Positions 55,696-64,000 are shown, counted from the first letter of the stretch. The stretch: DNA of 64,000 bases from Thermus amyloliquefaciens (GCF_000744885.1 NZ_JQMV01000003.1:868001-932000), one strand, 5' to 3'. The notes: generated by a model not told the origin, from the sequence alone. Numbers and translations are program-made.

Positions 55696-56831
55696 CTACC
55701 TGCCCCGCACCAGCCAGGCGGAAAGGCCCATGAGGCCTGTGAGGATGAGGAGGGTGGCGGAGAAGGCCAGGCTGGGGTTGGGGAGGAGGGCATAAAAGAA
55801 GGCCAGGGAACCCCCGGCCAAGGCGCTTCCCAGGGCCTGTCCTAAGGCGCGGGCCACGGACAGGGCCCCAGAGGCCAGGCCCTCGAGGCCCCCGGGGCCA
55901 GGGAGAGGACCAGGGCGTTGTTGGCCGCCTGGAAAAGGGCCCGCCCTATGCCCAGGAGGAGGAGCCCCAAGGCCGAGCCCCAAAGGGGATGCCATAGGGG
56001 CAAGAGGGCGAGGCCTATGCCCGCCCCTACCAGGAGGCGGGCCCCGATAAGGGCCATGCGTTGGTACCCCAGGCGGTCTGCGGTCTGGCCAGCCCAGGCC
56101 CCCAGGAGGAGAAGCTGCAAGGGGTTGATGAGGAGGAGGGTACCGATGGCGCTGGGGGAGAACCCCTCTGCCCCCAGGTGGAAGGCTAGGGCCACGGTGG
56201 TGCCCAGGGTGTGCAGGAAGTACAGGGAGGTGGCCAGAAGGGCTTTGATGAAGCCAGAAGCCCGCACAAGGTCCCCCAAGGAGCCTTCTTGCCGGGGCAG
56301 TTCCGGGAGCTTTCCCGAAAAGAGGAGGGCCAAAAGGCCGATGGGAAGGGGTAGGAGAAAGACATAAGGGAGGCCCCAGGTGGCCGCCAGGCCTCCCAGG
56401 GCAGGGCCCAGGAGGGTGCCGGTGGCCACGGTGCTGGCCACCATGCCCATGGCGTGGCCTCGAGCCTGGGGAAAGGCGCTGGTGGCCAGGCCCGGCACCA
56501 GGCCCACCACCATGGCGGTGGCCACCCCCTGGGCCAGGCGGAGGAGGACCAGGTGCGGAAGGCTGGAAGCCAGGGCCAAGGCCAAGGCCAAGGCGGCATG
56601 CAAGGCCAGGCCGAGCCGGAAGAGCCGGAGGGCCCCCAGGAACCTTGCAGCCCAGGCCACGGGCAGGTAGGCGAGGGCTGCCCCCAGCAACCCTGCCGAT
56701 ACCACCCCTTGGGCGGTGTCCGGTCCCACCCCGTAGGTCCGGGTCAGGAGGGGGAGGGCCGGGGCCAGGCTGCTTTCGCTGACCGTGCCCAGGAGCACCC
56801 CGAGGAGGAGGGCCACCAGCCTCGAGTCCAC
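55696..56831 (-). CDS. MFS transporter (one-base frameshift)
   Basis: From GTG 56831 a major facilitator protein runs for 11 helices (TVSESSLAPALPLLTRTYGV, LRLAQGVATAMVVGLVPG, FHLGAEGFSPSAIGTLLL). It changes frame after NALVLSLAPG and continues GLEGLASGALSVARALGQALGSALAGG to LVRGR at 55696. A sixth base in the C5 run at 55889-55893 restores a 378-residue, 12-helix protein. Drug or metabolite efflux is likely, with no substrate hint. A TAGGCT six bases before the GTG suggests a leaderless promoter. Confidence 0.82.
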
Positions 56832-56914
56832 GGGGAAAGCCTACCCGTAGCCGGGCGAGGGTGGGTAGGGCCCAAGGCGGTGTAGACCTGCGGGCCTTAC
56901 ACCTTTCCACGTTT

Positions 56915-56942
56915 CCACACCCGGGGGAAACTGGGGGTGTGG
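56915..56942 (+). promoter_or_regulatory. hairpin covering the proposed ppdK start codon
   Basis: CCACACCC (56915-56922) pairs perfectly with GGGTGTGG (56935-56942), which contains GTG 56939. If that GTG is the start and the mRNA begins upstream, the start codon is sequestered. Confidence 0.3.
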
Positions 56943-59545
56943 GTACGGATACGCGGGTGTATCTCCTTTCCGAGGCCCGGGGTCTTTCCCGGGACCTCTT
57001 GGGTGGCAAAGGGTATGGGCTCGTGGAGATGGCCCAGTCGGGGCTTCCCGTTCCCCCGGCCCTGATCATCACCACCGAGGCTTGCCGCCGCTTTCTCAGG
57101 GAGGGGGAGGTGCCGGGTCTGTGGGAGGAGGTCCGGGCCAAGCTGGCGGCCCTCGAGGGCCTAGTAGGGAAGCGCTTCGGCCAAGGGGAGGGGAATACCC
57201 CTCCCCTCCTCCTTTCCGTGCGCAGCGGGGCCCCGGTGTCCATGCCCGGCATGATGGACACCATCCTGAACCTGGGGTTGAACCCTGAAGGGGTGGAGGC
57301 CCTCGCCCGGGCCACGGGAAACCCCCGCTTCGCCTGGGACGCCTTTAGGAGGCTCCTGGCCATGTACGGGGAGGTGGTCTTGGGGGAGAAGGCGGAGGTC
57401 TTTGAGGGCATGCTCTCCGCCTTGAAGGAAAAACGGGGTGTGCGGAGCGACACGGGGCTTTCCCCCGAGGACCTCGAGGCCCTTTCCTTCCAGTACCTCC
57501 GCCACCTGGAGGCCCGGGGAACCCCCTTCCCCTTGGACCCTTGGGAGCAACTGCAGGGGGCCATCCTGGCGGTGTTCCGCAGCTGGCAAAACCCCAGGGC
57601 CAAGACCTACCGCCGCATCTACGGCATCCCCGAGGACCTGGGAACGGCGGTGGTGGTCCAGGCCATGGTCTTCGGCAACCTGGGGGAGGACTCGGGGACC
57701 GGGGTGGGCTTTACCCGTAACCCCGCCACCGGGGAGAAGGGCCTCTACGGGGAGTACCTGAGGAACGCCCAAGGGGAGGACGTGGTGGCGGGGATCCGCA
57801 CCCCGGAGCCCCTGGAGCGCCTCAAGGAGTACGCCCCCGAGCTTTACCGGGAGCTGGAGGAGGTGGCGGCCCTCTTGGAGCGCCACTTCCGGGACATGCA
57901 GGACTTTGAGTTCACCGTGGAGCGGGGGAGGCTTTTCCTCCTCCAGACCCGCTCCGGGAAGCGCACCGCCCAGGCCGCGGTGCGGATCGCGGTGGAGATG
58001 GCCAAGGAGGGGCTCATCCCCCGGGAAGAGGCCGTCCTCAGGGTGGAGGCCAACGCCCTCCCCGGCCTCCTCCGGCCTGCCGTGGACCGGGACAAGGCCC
58101 CCAAGCCCCTCCTCAAGGGGCTTCCCGCAAGCCCCGGGGCCGCGGTGGGGCATGCGGTCTTCAGCAACGAGGCGGCGGAGCGCTACGCCGCCCAGGGGCT
58201 TCCCGCCCTCCTGGTGCGCCCCGAGACCACCCCCGAGGACATCACCGGCATGTACCTCTCCCGGGGCATCCTCACCGCCCGGGGCGGCCTCACCTCCCAT
58301 GCCGCGGTGGTGGCCCGCGGCCTGGGGGTGCCCGCGGTGGTGGGGGCCGAGGCCCTCCGGGTTTACCCGGAGGAGGGGAGGGCCCAGGTGGACGGGGTGG
58401 AGATCCGGGAGGGGGAGATCCTCACCCTGGACGGTAGCACCGGGGAGGTCTACCTGGGGGCGGTGGCCCTGGTGGAGTCCGCGGGGGAAGCCCTCCTGCA
58501 GGAGCTCCTCGCCTGGGCCGAGCCCCACCGGCGCCTGGGGGTGCGGGCCAACGCCGACACCCCGGAGGACGCCCAAAGGGCCCGGGCCTTCGGGGCGGAG
58601 GGGATCGGGCTTTGCCGCACGGAACACATGTTCTTCCGCGAGGAGCGCATCCCTTGGGTGCGCCGCCTGATCCTGGCCCATACCCCCGAGGAGGAAGCGG
58701 AGGCCCTGGAGAAGCTCTTTGCCTTCCAGAAGGCGGACTTCAAGGAGATCCTGAAGGCCATGGACGGCCTGCCCGTCACCGTGCGCCTCCTGGACCCGCC
58801 CCTGCACGAGTTCCTGCCCCCTCTTGCGGACCTCGAGGCCAAGGTCCACGCCGGGGACGAGGAGGCCAAGGCCCTCCTGGAGAGGGCCAAGGCCCTGGAG
58901 GAGCAGAACCCCATGCTGGGCTTCCGCGGGGTTCGCCTCCTCCTTCTGCGCCCCAACGTCTTCCGCATGCAGCTAAGGGCGCTTCTGGAGGCGGCCAAGG
59001 AGCTTAGGGAGGAGGGCTTTGACCCCCGCCCGGAGGTGATGGTGCCCCTGGTGGCCGACCCCAAGGAGGTGGAAAGGGCCAGGGCCCTGGCGGAGGAGCT
59101 TTTCCGGGAGTACGGGCCCATTCCCTTCGGCACCATGATCGAGACCCCCCGGGCCGCCCTCCTGGCGGCGGAGATCGCCCCCATGGTGGACTTCTTCAGC
59201 TTCGGCACCAACGATCTCACCCAGATGGCCTTCGGCCTCTCCCGGGATGACGCCGGGAAGTTCCTCCCCCGCTACGTGGAGGAGGGTCTTTTCCCCTTTG
59301 ACCCCACGGAGCGCCTGGACGAGAAGGGGGTGGGGAGGCTCTTAAGGCTGGCGGTGGAGGAGGGGAGGCGGGCCAACCCTAGGCTCAAGCTTGGCCTTTG
59401 CGGGGAGCACGGGGGGGAGGCCAGGAGCGTGCAGTTCGTGGCCGACCTTTTGGACTACACCTCGGCAAGCCCCTTTAGGGTGCTCACCGCCCGCCTGGCC
59501 GCGGCCCAGGCGGGGATGCGGGCCTCGAGGGCGGTTTCGGGCTAG
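56939..59545 (+). CDS. ppdK: pyruvate, phosphate dikinase
   Basis: PPDK interconverts pyruvate + ATP + phosphate and phosphoenolpyruvate, for gluconeogenesis. The 868-residue protein carries the ATP-grasp region (GGKGYGLVEMAQSGLPVPP; SGTGVGFTRNPATGE). The swivelling domain has GGLTSHAAVVARGLGVPAVVG (phosphohistidine His454), and the PEP/pyruvate barrel has GIGLCRTEHMFF, FGTNDLTQMAFGLSRDD and catalytic Cys821 in LGLCGEHGG. Start GTG 56939 gives the family's N-terminus; the longer upstream frame is non-conserved. No strong ribosome binding site. Confidence 0.94.
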   Translation: MGTDTRVYLLSEARGLSRDLLGGKGYGLVEMAQSGLPVPPALIITTEACRRFLREGEVPGLWEEVRAKLAALEGLVGKRFGQGEGNTPPLLLSVRSGAPVSMPGMMDTILNLGLNPEGVEALARATGNPRFAWDAFRRLLAMYGEVVLGEKAEVFEGMLSALKEKRGVRSDTGLSPEDLEALSFQYLRHLEARGTPFPLDPWEQLQGAILAVFRSWQNPRAKTYRRIYGIPEDLGTAVVVQAMVFGNLGEDSGTGVGFTRNPATGEKGLYGEYLRNAQGEDVVAGIRTPEPLERLKEYAPELYRELEEVAALLERHFRDMQDFEFTVERGRLFLLQTRSGKRTAQAAVRIAVEMAKEGLIPREEAVLRVEANALPGLLRPAVDRDKAPKPLLKGLPASPGAAVGHAVFSNEAAERYAAQGLPALLVRPETTPEDITGMYLSRGILTARGGLTSHAAVVARGLGVPAVVGAEALRVYPEEGRAQVDGVEIREGEILTLDGSTGEVYLGAVALVESAGEALLQELLAWAEPHRRLGVRANADTPEDAQRARAFGAEGIGLCRTEHMFFREERIPWVRRLILAHTPEEEAEALEKLFAFQKADFKEILKAMDGLPVTVRLLDPPLHEFLPPLADLEAKVHAGDEEAKALLERAKALEEQNPMLGFRGVRLLLLRPNVFRMQLRALLEAAKELREEGFDPRPEVMVPLVADPKEVERARALAEELFREYGPIPFGTMIETPRAALLAAEIAPMVDFFSFGTNDLTQMAFGLSRDDAGKFLPRYVEEGLFPFDPTERLDEKGVGRLLRLAVEEGRRANPRLKLGLCGEHGGEARSVQFVADLLDYTSASPFRVLTARLAAAQAGMRASRAVSG

Positions 59546-59624
59546 GCGCACGGGCGTCGCAAAGGGGAGGGTTGCGTTCCGGCTCGCCCGCGGGTAGCCT
59601 GTAGGCGTACCCCGGAGGTGCGGT

Positions 59625-60605
59625 ATGCGTTGGTTGGCTTTGGCCTTGGTGTTGGGATTGGCCCTGGCGCAGAAGCCCCAGGTGCTCATCGGCACAGGCG
59701 GCGTGGGCGGGGTCTACTTCTACTACGGCACCGCGGTGGCGGAGATCCTCAGCAAAGCGGGGGTGGTCCAAGCCCAGGCCATGCAATCGGGCGGTTCCAT
59801 GGAGAACCTCATGCTCCTGCGGGACCGCACGGACCCGGCGAGGGGCGTTTATTACTGCGGTACCGTGCTTCCGGATGCGGCCCTTATGGCCTACCAGGGG
59901 GAGGAGCGCTTTCAGGGGAAGCCTGCCCCCGTGAGGATCCTCTTCACCATGTACCCCAACTACCTTCACGTGGTAACCACGGAGGACAGCGGTATCCGCG
60001 TCCTTCAGGACCTGCGGGGCAAGAGGGTGTCCACGGAGGTGGCGGGAGGCATCATCGAGTACGAGGCCCGGATCCTTATGGGGGCCGCCATCCCCGGGTT
60101 TGACCCCAAGGTCCACTTCGCCAAGTGGGAGCGGGTGCGGGTGGCCGAGAGCGCCCAGATGCTTTCCGAGGGGAACCTGGATGCCTTCTTCTGGTCCGGG
60201 GGGTTGCCCACGGGAAGCATCCTGGAGCTCTCGGGTAGCCTGGCCCGCAAGGGGAAGCGGCTTTTCCTGGTGCCCTTGCTGAAGGAGAGCACCCCGGTGC
60301 AGGTGCTCATGCGGCGCTTCCCTGGGGTGGTGGACACCGGGGTCATCCCCAAGGGCGTCTACAATACCCGGTTCGACGCTCCCACACTCACCTTCTGGAA
60401 CGTCTTTGTCTGCCCCGCAAGCCTTCCTGAGGAGGTGGCCTACGCCATGGTCAAGGCGGTCTTTGAAAACCTGCAGAGCCTCTACGCCGCCGTGGCCCCG
60501 GCCCGGGACACCACCTTGGAGAACGCGGTGCGCTCCCGCGGTGGCAAGGTGCCCTACCACGAGGGGGCGGTCCGCTATTTCCGGGAGCGGGGGGTGTGGC
60601 GCTAA
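59625..60605 (+). CDS. TAXI-family TRAP transporter substrate-binding protein
   Basis: A 326-residue exported protein (signal WLALALVLGLALAQ) of the TAXI family: VLIGTGGVGGVYFYYGTAVAEIL, QSGGSMENLMLL and LRGKRVSTEVAGGIIEYEARILMG. The genus has a structurally known TAXI protein that binds glutamate/glutamine, so an amino-acid-like ligand is possible. The neighbouring pxpA gene (5-oxoproline use) fits a glutamate-related ligand. Only a truncated TRAP permease is nearby. CCGGAGGTGCGG precedes the ATG. Confidence 0.88.
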   Translation: MRWLALALVLGLALAQKPQVLIGTGGVGGVYFYYGTAVAEILSKAGVVQAQAMQSGGSMENLMLLRDRTDPARGVYYCGTVLPDAALMAYQGEERFQGKPAPVRILFTMYPNYLHVVTTEDSGIRVLQDLRGKRVSTEVAGGIIEYEARILMGAAIPGFDPKVHFAKWERVRVAESAQMLSEGNLDAFFWSGGLPTGSILELSGSLARKGKRLFLVPLLKESTPVQVLMRRFPGVVDTGVIPKGVYNTRFDAPTLTFWNVFVCPASLPEEVAYAMVKAVFENLQSLYAAVAPARDTTLENAVRSRGGKVPYHEGAVRYFRERGVWR

Positions 60606-60608
60606 ATA

Positions 60609-60636
60609 CCCCGCCGTGGCCTGGGCCACGGCGGGG
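60609..60636. terminator. strong hairpin between the TAXI gene and pxpA
   Basis: Perfect 11-bp stem CCCCGCCGTGG / CCACGGCGGGG with a 6-base loop, four bases after the stop. It has no T tract on either side, so it is a hairpin terminator of the less canonical kind. Confidence 0.6.
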
Positions 60637-60679
60637 ACCCTAGAAAGACTTCGGGCATCACCTTTCTTCCCTGCCTATG

Positions 60680-60695
60680 GCGGCAACCCCCATGC
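60680..60695 (+). repeat. 16-bp repeat, copy 2
   Basis: Exact copy of the 16-mer at 48325-48340, in the gap between the TAXI hairpin and the end of pxpA. Confidence 0.6.
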
Positions 60696-60703
60696 ATCGG
60701 CGC

Positions 60704-61456
60704 TTAGAAGGCCCGGATCTCCACCCCAGCCTCCTCCAAAGCCCGGCGCACTGCCTGGGCCACCTCAGGGCCCCGGGGGTTGTCCCCGTGGATGCAAAGG
60801 GTCTCCGCCCGCACCGCCACCTCGCCGCCGTCCAGGGCCTCCACCTTGCCTTCCAGGACCATCCTCAGGGCCCTGCGGGCGGCCTCTTCGGGATCGGTGA
60901 TCCAGCTTCCCGGCAGGGAGCGGGGGGCGAGCTGGCCATTTTGCAGGTAGGCCCTTTCGGGGAAGGCCTCGAGGACCACCCTTAGGCCCGCCCTCCGGGC
61001 CTCCTCCTCGTAGGGCGTGCCCGGGAGGACCACCAGGGGCACCTCCGGGTCAAAGGCCTTTACCGCCTCGGCGATGGCCCGGGCCGTTTCCCGATCCCGG
61101 CAGGCCTTGAGGTAGAGGGCCCCATGGGGCTTCACGTGGTGGAGCTTAAGGCCCTCCGCCCTTAGGAAGGCGTGGAGGGCCCCGATCTGGTAGAGCACGT
61201 CCGCATACACCTCCTCGGGGCTTAGGGCCATCTCCCGGCGGCCAAAGCCCACCAGATCGGGAAAGCCCGGGTGGGCCCCCACCGCCACCCCGTGGGCCTT
61301 GGCTAGGGTCACCGCCTCCCGCATCCGGCTTGGGCTTCCCCCGTGAAAGCCGCAGGCCAGGTTCACCGAGGTCACCAGGGGGAAGATCTCCCGGTCGTGG
61401 CCGTAGGTGAAGGTCCCATAGGACTCCCCGGCGTCGGCATTGAGGTCAATGAACAT
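60704..61456 (-). CDS. pxpA: 5-oxoprolinase subunit A (LamB/YcsF family)
   Basis: PxpA with PxpB and PxpC opens 5-oxoproline (pyroglutamate) to glutamate. The 250-residue protein starts MFIDLNADAGESYGTF and has VNLACGFHGGSPSRMREAV, VGAHPGFPDLVGFGRR, HHVKPHGALY and CIHGDNP, the complete LamB/YcsF set. Start ATG 61456 follows GGAGG; the longer frame is not conserved. pxpB/pxpC are not in the window. It lies 13 bases after an MBL-fold gene on the same strand. Confidence 0.92.
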   Translation of the reverse strand: MFIDLNADAGESYGTFTYGHDREIFPLVTSVNLACGFHGGSPSRMREAVTLAKAHGVAVGAHPGFPDLVGFGRREMALSPEEVYADVLYQIGALHAFLRAEGLKLHHVKPHGALYLKACRDRETARAIAEAVKAFDPEVPLVVLPGTPYEEEARRAGLRVVLEAFPERAYLQNGQLAPRSLPGSWITDPEEAARRALRMVLEGKVEALDGGEVAVRAETLCIHGDNPRGPEVAQAVRRALEEAGVEIRAF

Positions 61457-61469
61457 GCTAACCTCCCTA

Positions 61470-62162
61470 TCACACCGTAAGCTTAACCTCCTTACCCCCA
61501 AAGACGAGGCCTAACTCGGCCATGGCCTCCGGTACAAGGGACTCCCCCCTCCGTACCAAAGGGGTGTCATGGCCGGGGAAAATGCGAGGGTATTCCCGGA
61601 TGCGGGCCCGGCTCTCCAGGGCCAGCTTCGGGTTCCAACAGGGGGGTGCTGGGGGGCCTTCTAGGTCAAAGCGGCTCTTGACCGCATCGCTGACCAGGAC
61701 GCCCATGCCCTCCACCTCGAGGCCCAATAGCCCCGGGGTATGCCCGGGCAGATGGAGCAGGCGGAGCCCTGGCATGATCTCCTCTTCCGTGGCCACCTCC
61801 TTGAGGTGAAGGCGCTCAAGGAGGGGGAGGAGAGGGTAGAGGCAGGCGGGGTCCTCGAGGGGATTCCGGGCCACCCTCTCGGCATGGGCCCACTCCCGCG
61901 GGTGCAGGATGACCTCTGCCCAGGGGAAAAGGTCCACGTTGGCGGCGTGGTCGAAATGGAGATGGCTTACCACCACGACCTCCACCCTCTCCGGGGGTAT
62001 ACCCAGGTCATTGAGGCGGTCATAAAGCCCTTCCCTTTCGCCGAAACCCAGGGTGTCGTAAAGAACCACCTTGGATGCCAGGATGGCGTAGGCGCTAGAG
62101 GCACCCAGGTAGCCGCGGTGGGTTCTCCCAGGAAAACCCGTCCACAAAGGGATGACCTGCAT
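61470..62162 (-). CDS. metallo-beta-lactamase fold hydrolase
   Basis: A 230-residue MBL-fold protein with the zinc motif SHLHFDHAAN, a second His in LPGHTPGLLG, Asp in LVSDAVKS and a final His in IFPGHDTPL. This is the pattern of lactonase-like members (quorum-quenching or other lactones). It sits one base downstream of a truncated TRAP permease gene and upstream of pxpA, so the three look like one operon. The substrate is unknown. Confidence 0.85.
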   Translation of the reverse strand: MQVIPLWTGFPGRTHRGYLGASSAYAILASKVVLYDTLGFGEREGLYDRLNDLGIPPERVEVVVVSHLHFDHAANVDLFPWAEVILHPREWAHAERVARNPLEDPACLYPLLPLLERLHLKEVATEEEIMPGLRLLHLPGHTPGLLGLEVEGMGVLVSDAVKSRFDLEGPPAPPCWNPKLALESRARIREYPRIFPGHDTPLVRRGESLVPEAMAELGLVFGGKEVKLTV

Positions 62163-62163
62163 T

Positions 62164-62643
62164 TCATCCTCCGGTCATGGTCCGGGGAAGCCAGAGGGCC
62201 ATATCGGGAAAGGCTACGAGGAGGGCCACCATGAGGAGGAGCACCCCCATAAAGGGAAGGGCGTAGCGGGCGATCTGGAAAAGGTCCTCCCCGGTGAGGG
62301 ACTGGATGACGAAGAGGTTGAAGCCCACGGGTGGGGTGATCTGGGCCAGCTCCACCATGATCACCAGGTAGACCCCGAACCAAAGGGGGTCCACCCCGAT
62401 GGCCTTCACCACCGGCAGGATGACGCTGATGGTGAGGACCACGATGGAGATGCCGTCCAGGAACCACCCCAGCACGACGTACACCAGGCTCAGAAAGAGG
62501 ATGAGGAGCACGGGGGTAATCCCCGCCTCCACGGCCCAGGCGGCCAGGGCCCGGGGGATGCCGGTGAAGCCCATGGCCAGGGTCAGGACCCCGGCCCCCG
62601 GCGAAGTGAGGAAGCCAAAGGGGAAGGGGTAGGAGGCCGGGGG
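62164..62643 (-). pseudogene. C-terminal fragment of a TRAP large permease (DctM type)
   Basis: The frame is open from just inside a TAG at 62646 to TGA 62164, about 160 codons. SPGAGVLTLAMGFTGIPRAL, VLGWFLDGISIVVLTISVILPVV and VELAQITPPVGFNLFVI are the C-terminal hallmarks of TRAP large (DctM) permeases, which have over 400 residues. The N-terminal two thirds are missing; the sequence ends against an oppositely oriented ABC permease fragment. Confidence 0.8.
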
Positions 62644-62647
62644 CTAG

Positions 62648-62944
62648 GTCCCCGTACCGGTAGCTTTCCGCCACCTCCTGCCCAACGCCCTCACCCCGGT
62701 CCTGGTGCAGGCCAGCTACGAGGTGGGGGCGGCCATCCTCACCGCCGCGGGGCTTTCCTTCATCGGCTTTGGGGCCCAGCCCCCTACCCCGGAGTGGGGG
62801 GCCATGGTAGCGGAAACCCGCAACTACATGGCCGAGGCCCCTTGGGCGGCCACGGCTCCAGCGGTGGGCATCCTCCTCACCGTGCTGGCCTTCAACCTCC
62901 TAGGGGATGGGCTCCGTGACGTGCTGGACCCTCGAGGGCGCTAA
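62648..62944 (+). pseudogene. C-terminal fragment of a dipeptide-type ABC permease (DppC/OppC)
   Basis: About 98 codons: AFRHLLPNALTPVLVQASYEVGAAILTAAGLSFIGFGAQPPTPEWGAMV ... then ILLTVLAFNLLGDGLRDVLDPR, the signature C-terminus of DppC/OppC. Full proteins have about 290 residues. It begins where the TRAP fragment ends, head to head, and its stop overlaps the end of nagA by four bases. Confidence 0.85.
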
Positions 62945-64000
62945 ACCCTCTGCTTTCCCCCCAGGTACACCTCCCGCACCCTGAGGTCGTGATCCAGCAC
63001 CACCAGGTCCGCCCGCTTCCCAGGGGCGATCTCCCCCCGGTCCCGTAGGTCCAGGTAGCGGGCCGGATAGGAGGAAAGCCTGCGCGCCGCCTCCTCCAAG
63101 GGCACCCCCCAGGCCACCAGGTTCCGGAGGGCCTGGTCCATGGTGAGGGTACTTCCCGCCAAGGAGCCCCCAAGCCAGACCCCGTGGCCCCGCTTCTCCA
63201 CCTGGTGGACACCCAAGGGGTACTTCCCATCCGGCATCCCCGCCGCCGCCACCGCGTCGGTGACGAAGTAAAGGCCGGGGATGCTCTTCAGGGCCAGCTT
63301 CAGGGCGGCGGGGTGCACGTGGAGGCCATCGGGGATGATCTCGGCCCACATGCCCCGCTCCAGGGCCAGGCCCACCACCCCGGGTTCGCGGTGGTGGAGG
63401 CCGGTCATGGCGTTGTAGAGGTGGGTGAAGCCAAAGGCGCCCGCTTCCAGGGCGGCTTCCCCTTCGGCATAGGTGGCGGCGGTATGGCCTAACTGGACGC
63501 GCACCCCGCCTTCTGCCAGGAAGCGGAGAAGGTCCAGGGCCCCGGGGAGCTCGGGGGCCAGGGTGAGGACCTTGACCGGGGCTAGGGAGAGGAGCCAGTC
63601 GGCGATTTCCAGATCCGGGAGGAGGGGGAAGGGGGGCTGGGCCCCGAGGCGGTCTTGGGAAATGAAGGGGCCTTCAAGATGGACGCCGAGGAGGGCTTCC
63701 CCAAGGGGGCCTGCCATGGCCTTTTGGATGCCCCTGAGGGCCTCTTCCAGCTCAGGAAGCGGCGCGGTGACGGTGGTGGCCAAAAGGCCGGTGGTGCCGT
63801 GCTGGAGGTGGAAGCGGAGGGTGGCTTCCACGCCCTCCTGGCCTTCCATCACCTCCCTTCCCCCTCCCCCGTGGACGTGGAGGTCCAGGAAGCCGGGGAG
63901 GATGTAGGGGCCCTCCACGGGGGCTTCCTCTATGGCCTCAATCCACTCGGAGAAGTGGAGCCTGCCCTGGACGAAACCGGTAGGGGTAAGGATGGTGCCT
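62941..64000 (-). CDS. nagA: N-acetylglucosamine-6-phosphate deacetylase (5' end beyond window)
   Basis: NagA deacetylates GlcNAc-6-phosphate in amino-sugar recycling. The frame is open to the window edge, so the start is outside. Visible: YILPGFLDLHVHGGGG (metal ligands), LLGVHLEGPFIS (Glu), VQLGHTAATYAEGEAAL, FTHLYNAMTGLHHREPGVVG, IIPDGLHVHP and FVTDAVAAAGMPDG, then the C-terminal GEIAPGKRADLVVLD. About 353 codons are present, close to full length (family about 360-390). The ABC permease fragment beside it may once have belonged to a peptide or sugar importer. Confidence 0.93.
   Translation of the reverse strand, partial: GTILTPTGFVQGRLHFSEWIEAIEEAPVEGPYILPGFLDLHVHGGGGREVMEGQEGVEATLRFHLQHGTTGLLATTVTAPLPELEEALRGIQKAMAGPLGEALLGVHLEGPFISQDRLGAQPPFPLLPDLEIADWLLSLAPVKVLTLAPELPGALDLLRFLAEGGVRVQLGHTAATYAEGEAALEAGAFGFTHLYNAMTGLHHREPGVVGLALERGMWAEIIPDGLHVHPAALKLALKSIPGLYFVTDAVAAAGMPDGKYPLGVHQVEKRGHGVWLGGSLAGSTLTMDQALRNLVAWGVPLEEAARRLSSYPARYLDLRDRGEIAPGKRADLVVLDHDLRVREVYLGGKQRV

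Noticed and set aside
57161-58849. 562-codon minus-strand frame across ppdK
   Set aside because: Shadow of ppdK with low-complexity composition.

Overview
The window looks like a chromosomal segment of a Thermus species. Coding density is very high, G/C is strongly preferred at third codon positions, and most genes in an operon overlap by the 4-base ATGA junction or sit a few bases apart. Several promoters place the transcription start on the start codon (leaderless). Individual proteins (EF-P with Arg32, PaaI, DUF1517, BshA, the livM-livG fusion) fit Thermus. Species cannot be settled from the sequence alone.

Layout. 1-7.7 kb: end of an M20-type peptidase, a SpeB ureohydrolase, a secreted hydrolase, then a housekeeping run efp, accB-accC, an Asp23 protein, nusB, folD and a DUF212 membrane protein. 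7.7-13 kb: a membrane-bound heterodisulfide-reductase-like Fe-S oxidoreductase, then minus-strand methyltransferase, TerC, esterase and DUF1517 genes. 13-17 kb: lon with its own promoter and a strong terminator, then bshA (bacillithiol synthesis). 17-21 kb: a MoxR/VWA chaperone-type pair carrying decayed nucleotidyltransferase/HEPN pieces. 21-25 kb: hslV-hslU-TPR, fdhD, tatA. 25.1-25.4 kb: three tRNA genes (Pro, Gly, Arg).

25.4-29.6 kb is an accessory patch directly downstream of tRNA-Arg. It holds an IS630 remnant, the C-terminal part of an N6-adenine methylase broken by a 19-bp tandem duplication, an intact IS, a truncated NurA-type nuclease and a frameshifted IS982-like element. Base composition here is visibly less G/C-rich. 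I read it as the ruin of a NurA/methylase defence locus.

29.7-41.8 kb returns to core genes: a BMP-type nucleoside ABC importer (four genes), a class III aminotransferase, Nudix, YqeY, purH, an orphan RHH antitoxin beside a gutted MazF, a fatty acid desaturase, dtd and two DegV proteins. 41.9-48.3 kb: serA, a GbsR-type regulator with two FtsX-type permeases and a LolA-like protein but no ATPase, then an ISAs1-like element.

48.3-55.2 kb is the most coherent functional unit: a branched-chain-type ABC importer (SBP, LivH, fused LivM-LivG, LivF) in one operon with paaI, paaK and a second thioesterase. Its promoter has a perfect match to the published T. thermophilus PaaR operator consensus, so this is very probably a phenylacetate (or related aromatic acid) uptake and CoA-activation operon. 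55.2-64 kb: an SDR remnant, an MFS transporter, ppdK, a TAXI binding protein, pxpA, an MBL hydrolase, two truncated transporter genes fused end to end, and nagA running off the window.

Five otherwise intact genes (vwa, serA, the ISAs1 transposase, livH, MFS) are each broken by a single missing base inside a G or C run. The common direction and setting point to homopolymer undercalling rather than real mutation. I did not find a clearly new biological system. The best leads are the PaaR-linked importer operon, the wrecked NurA/methylase locus and the nucleotidyltransferase pieces around MoxR/VWA.
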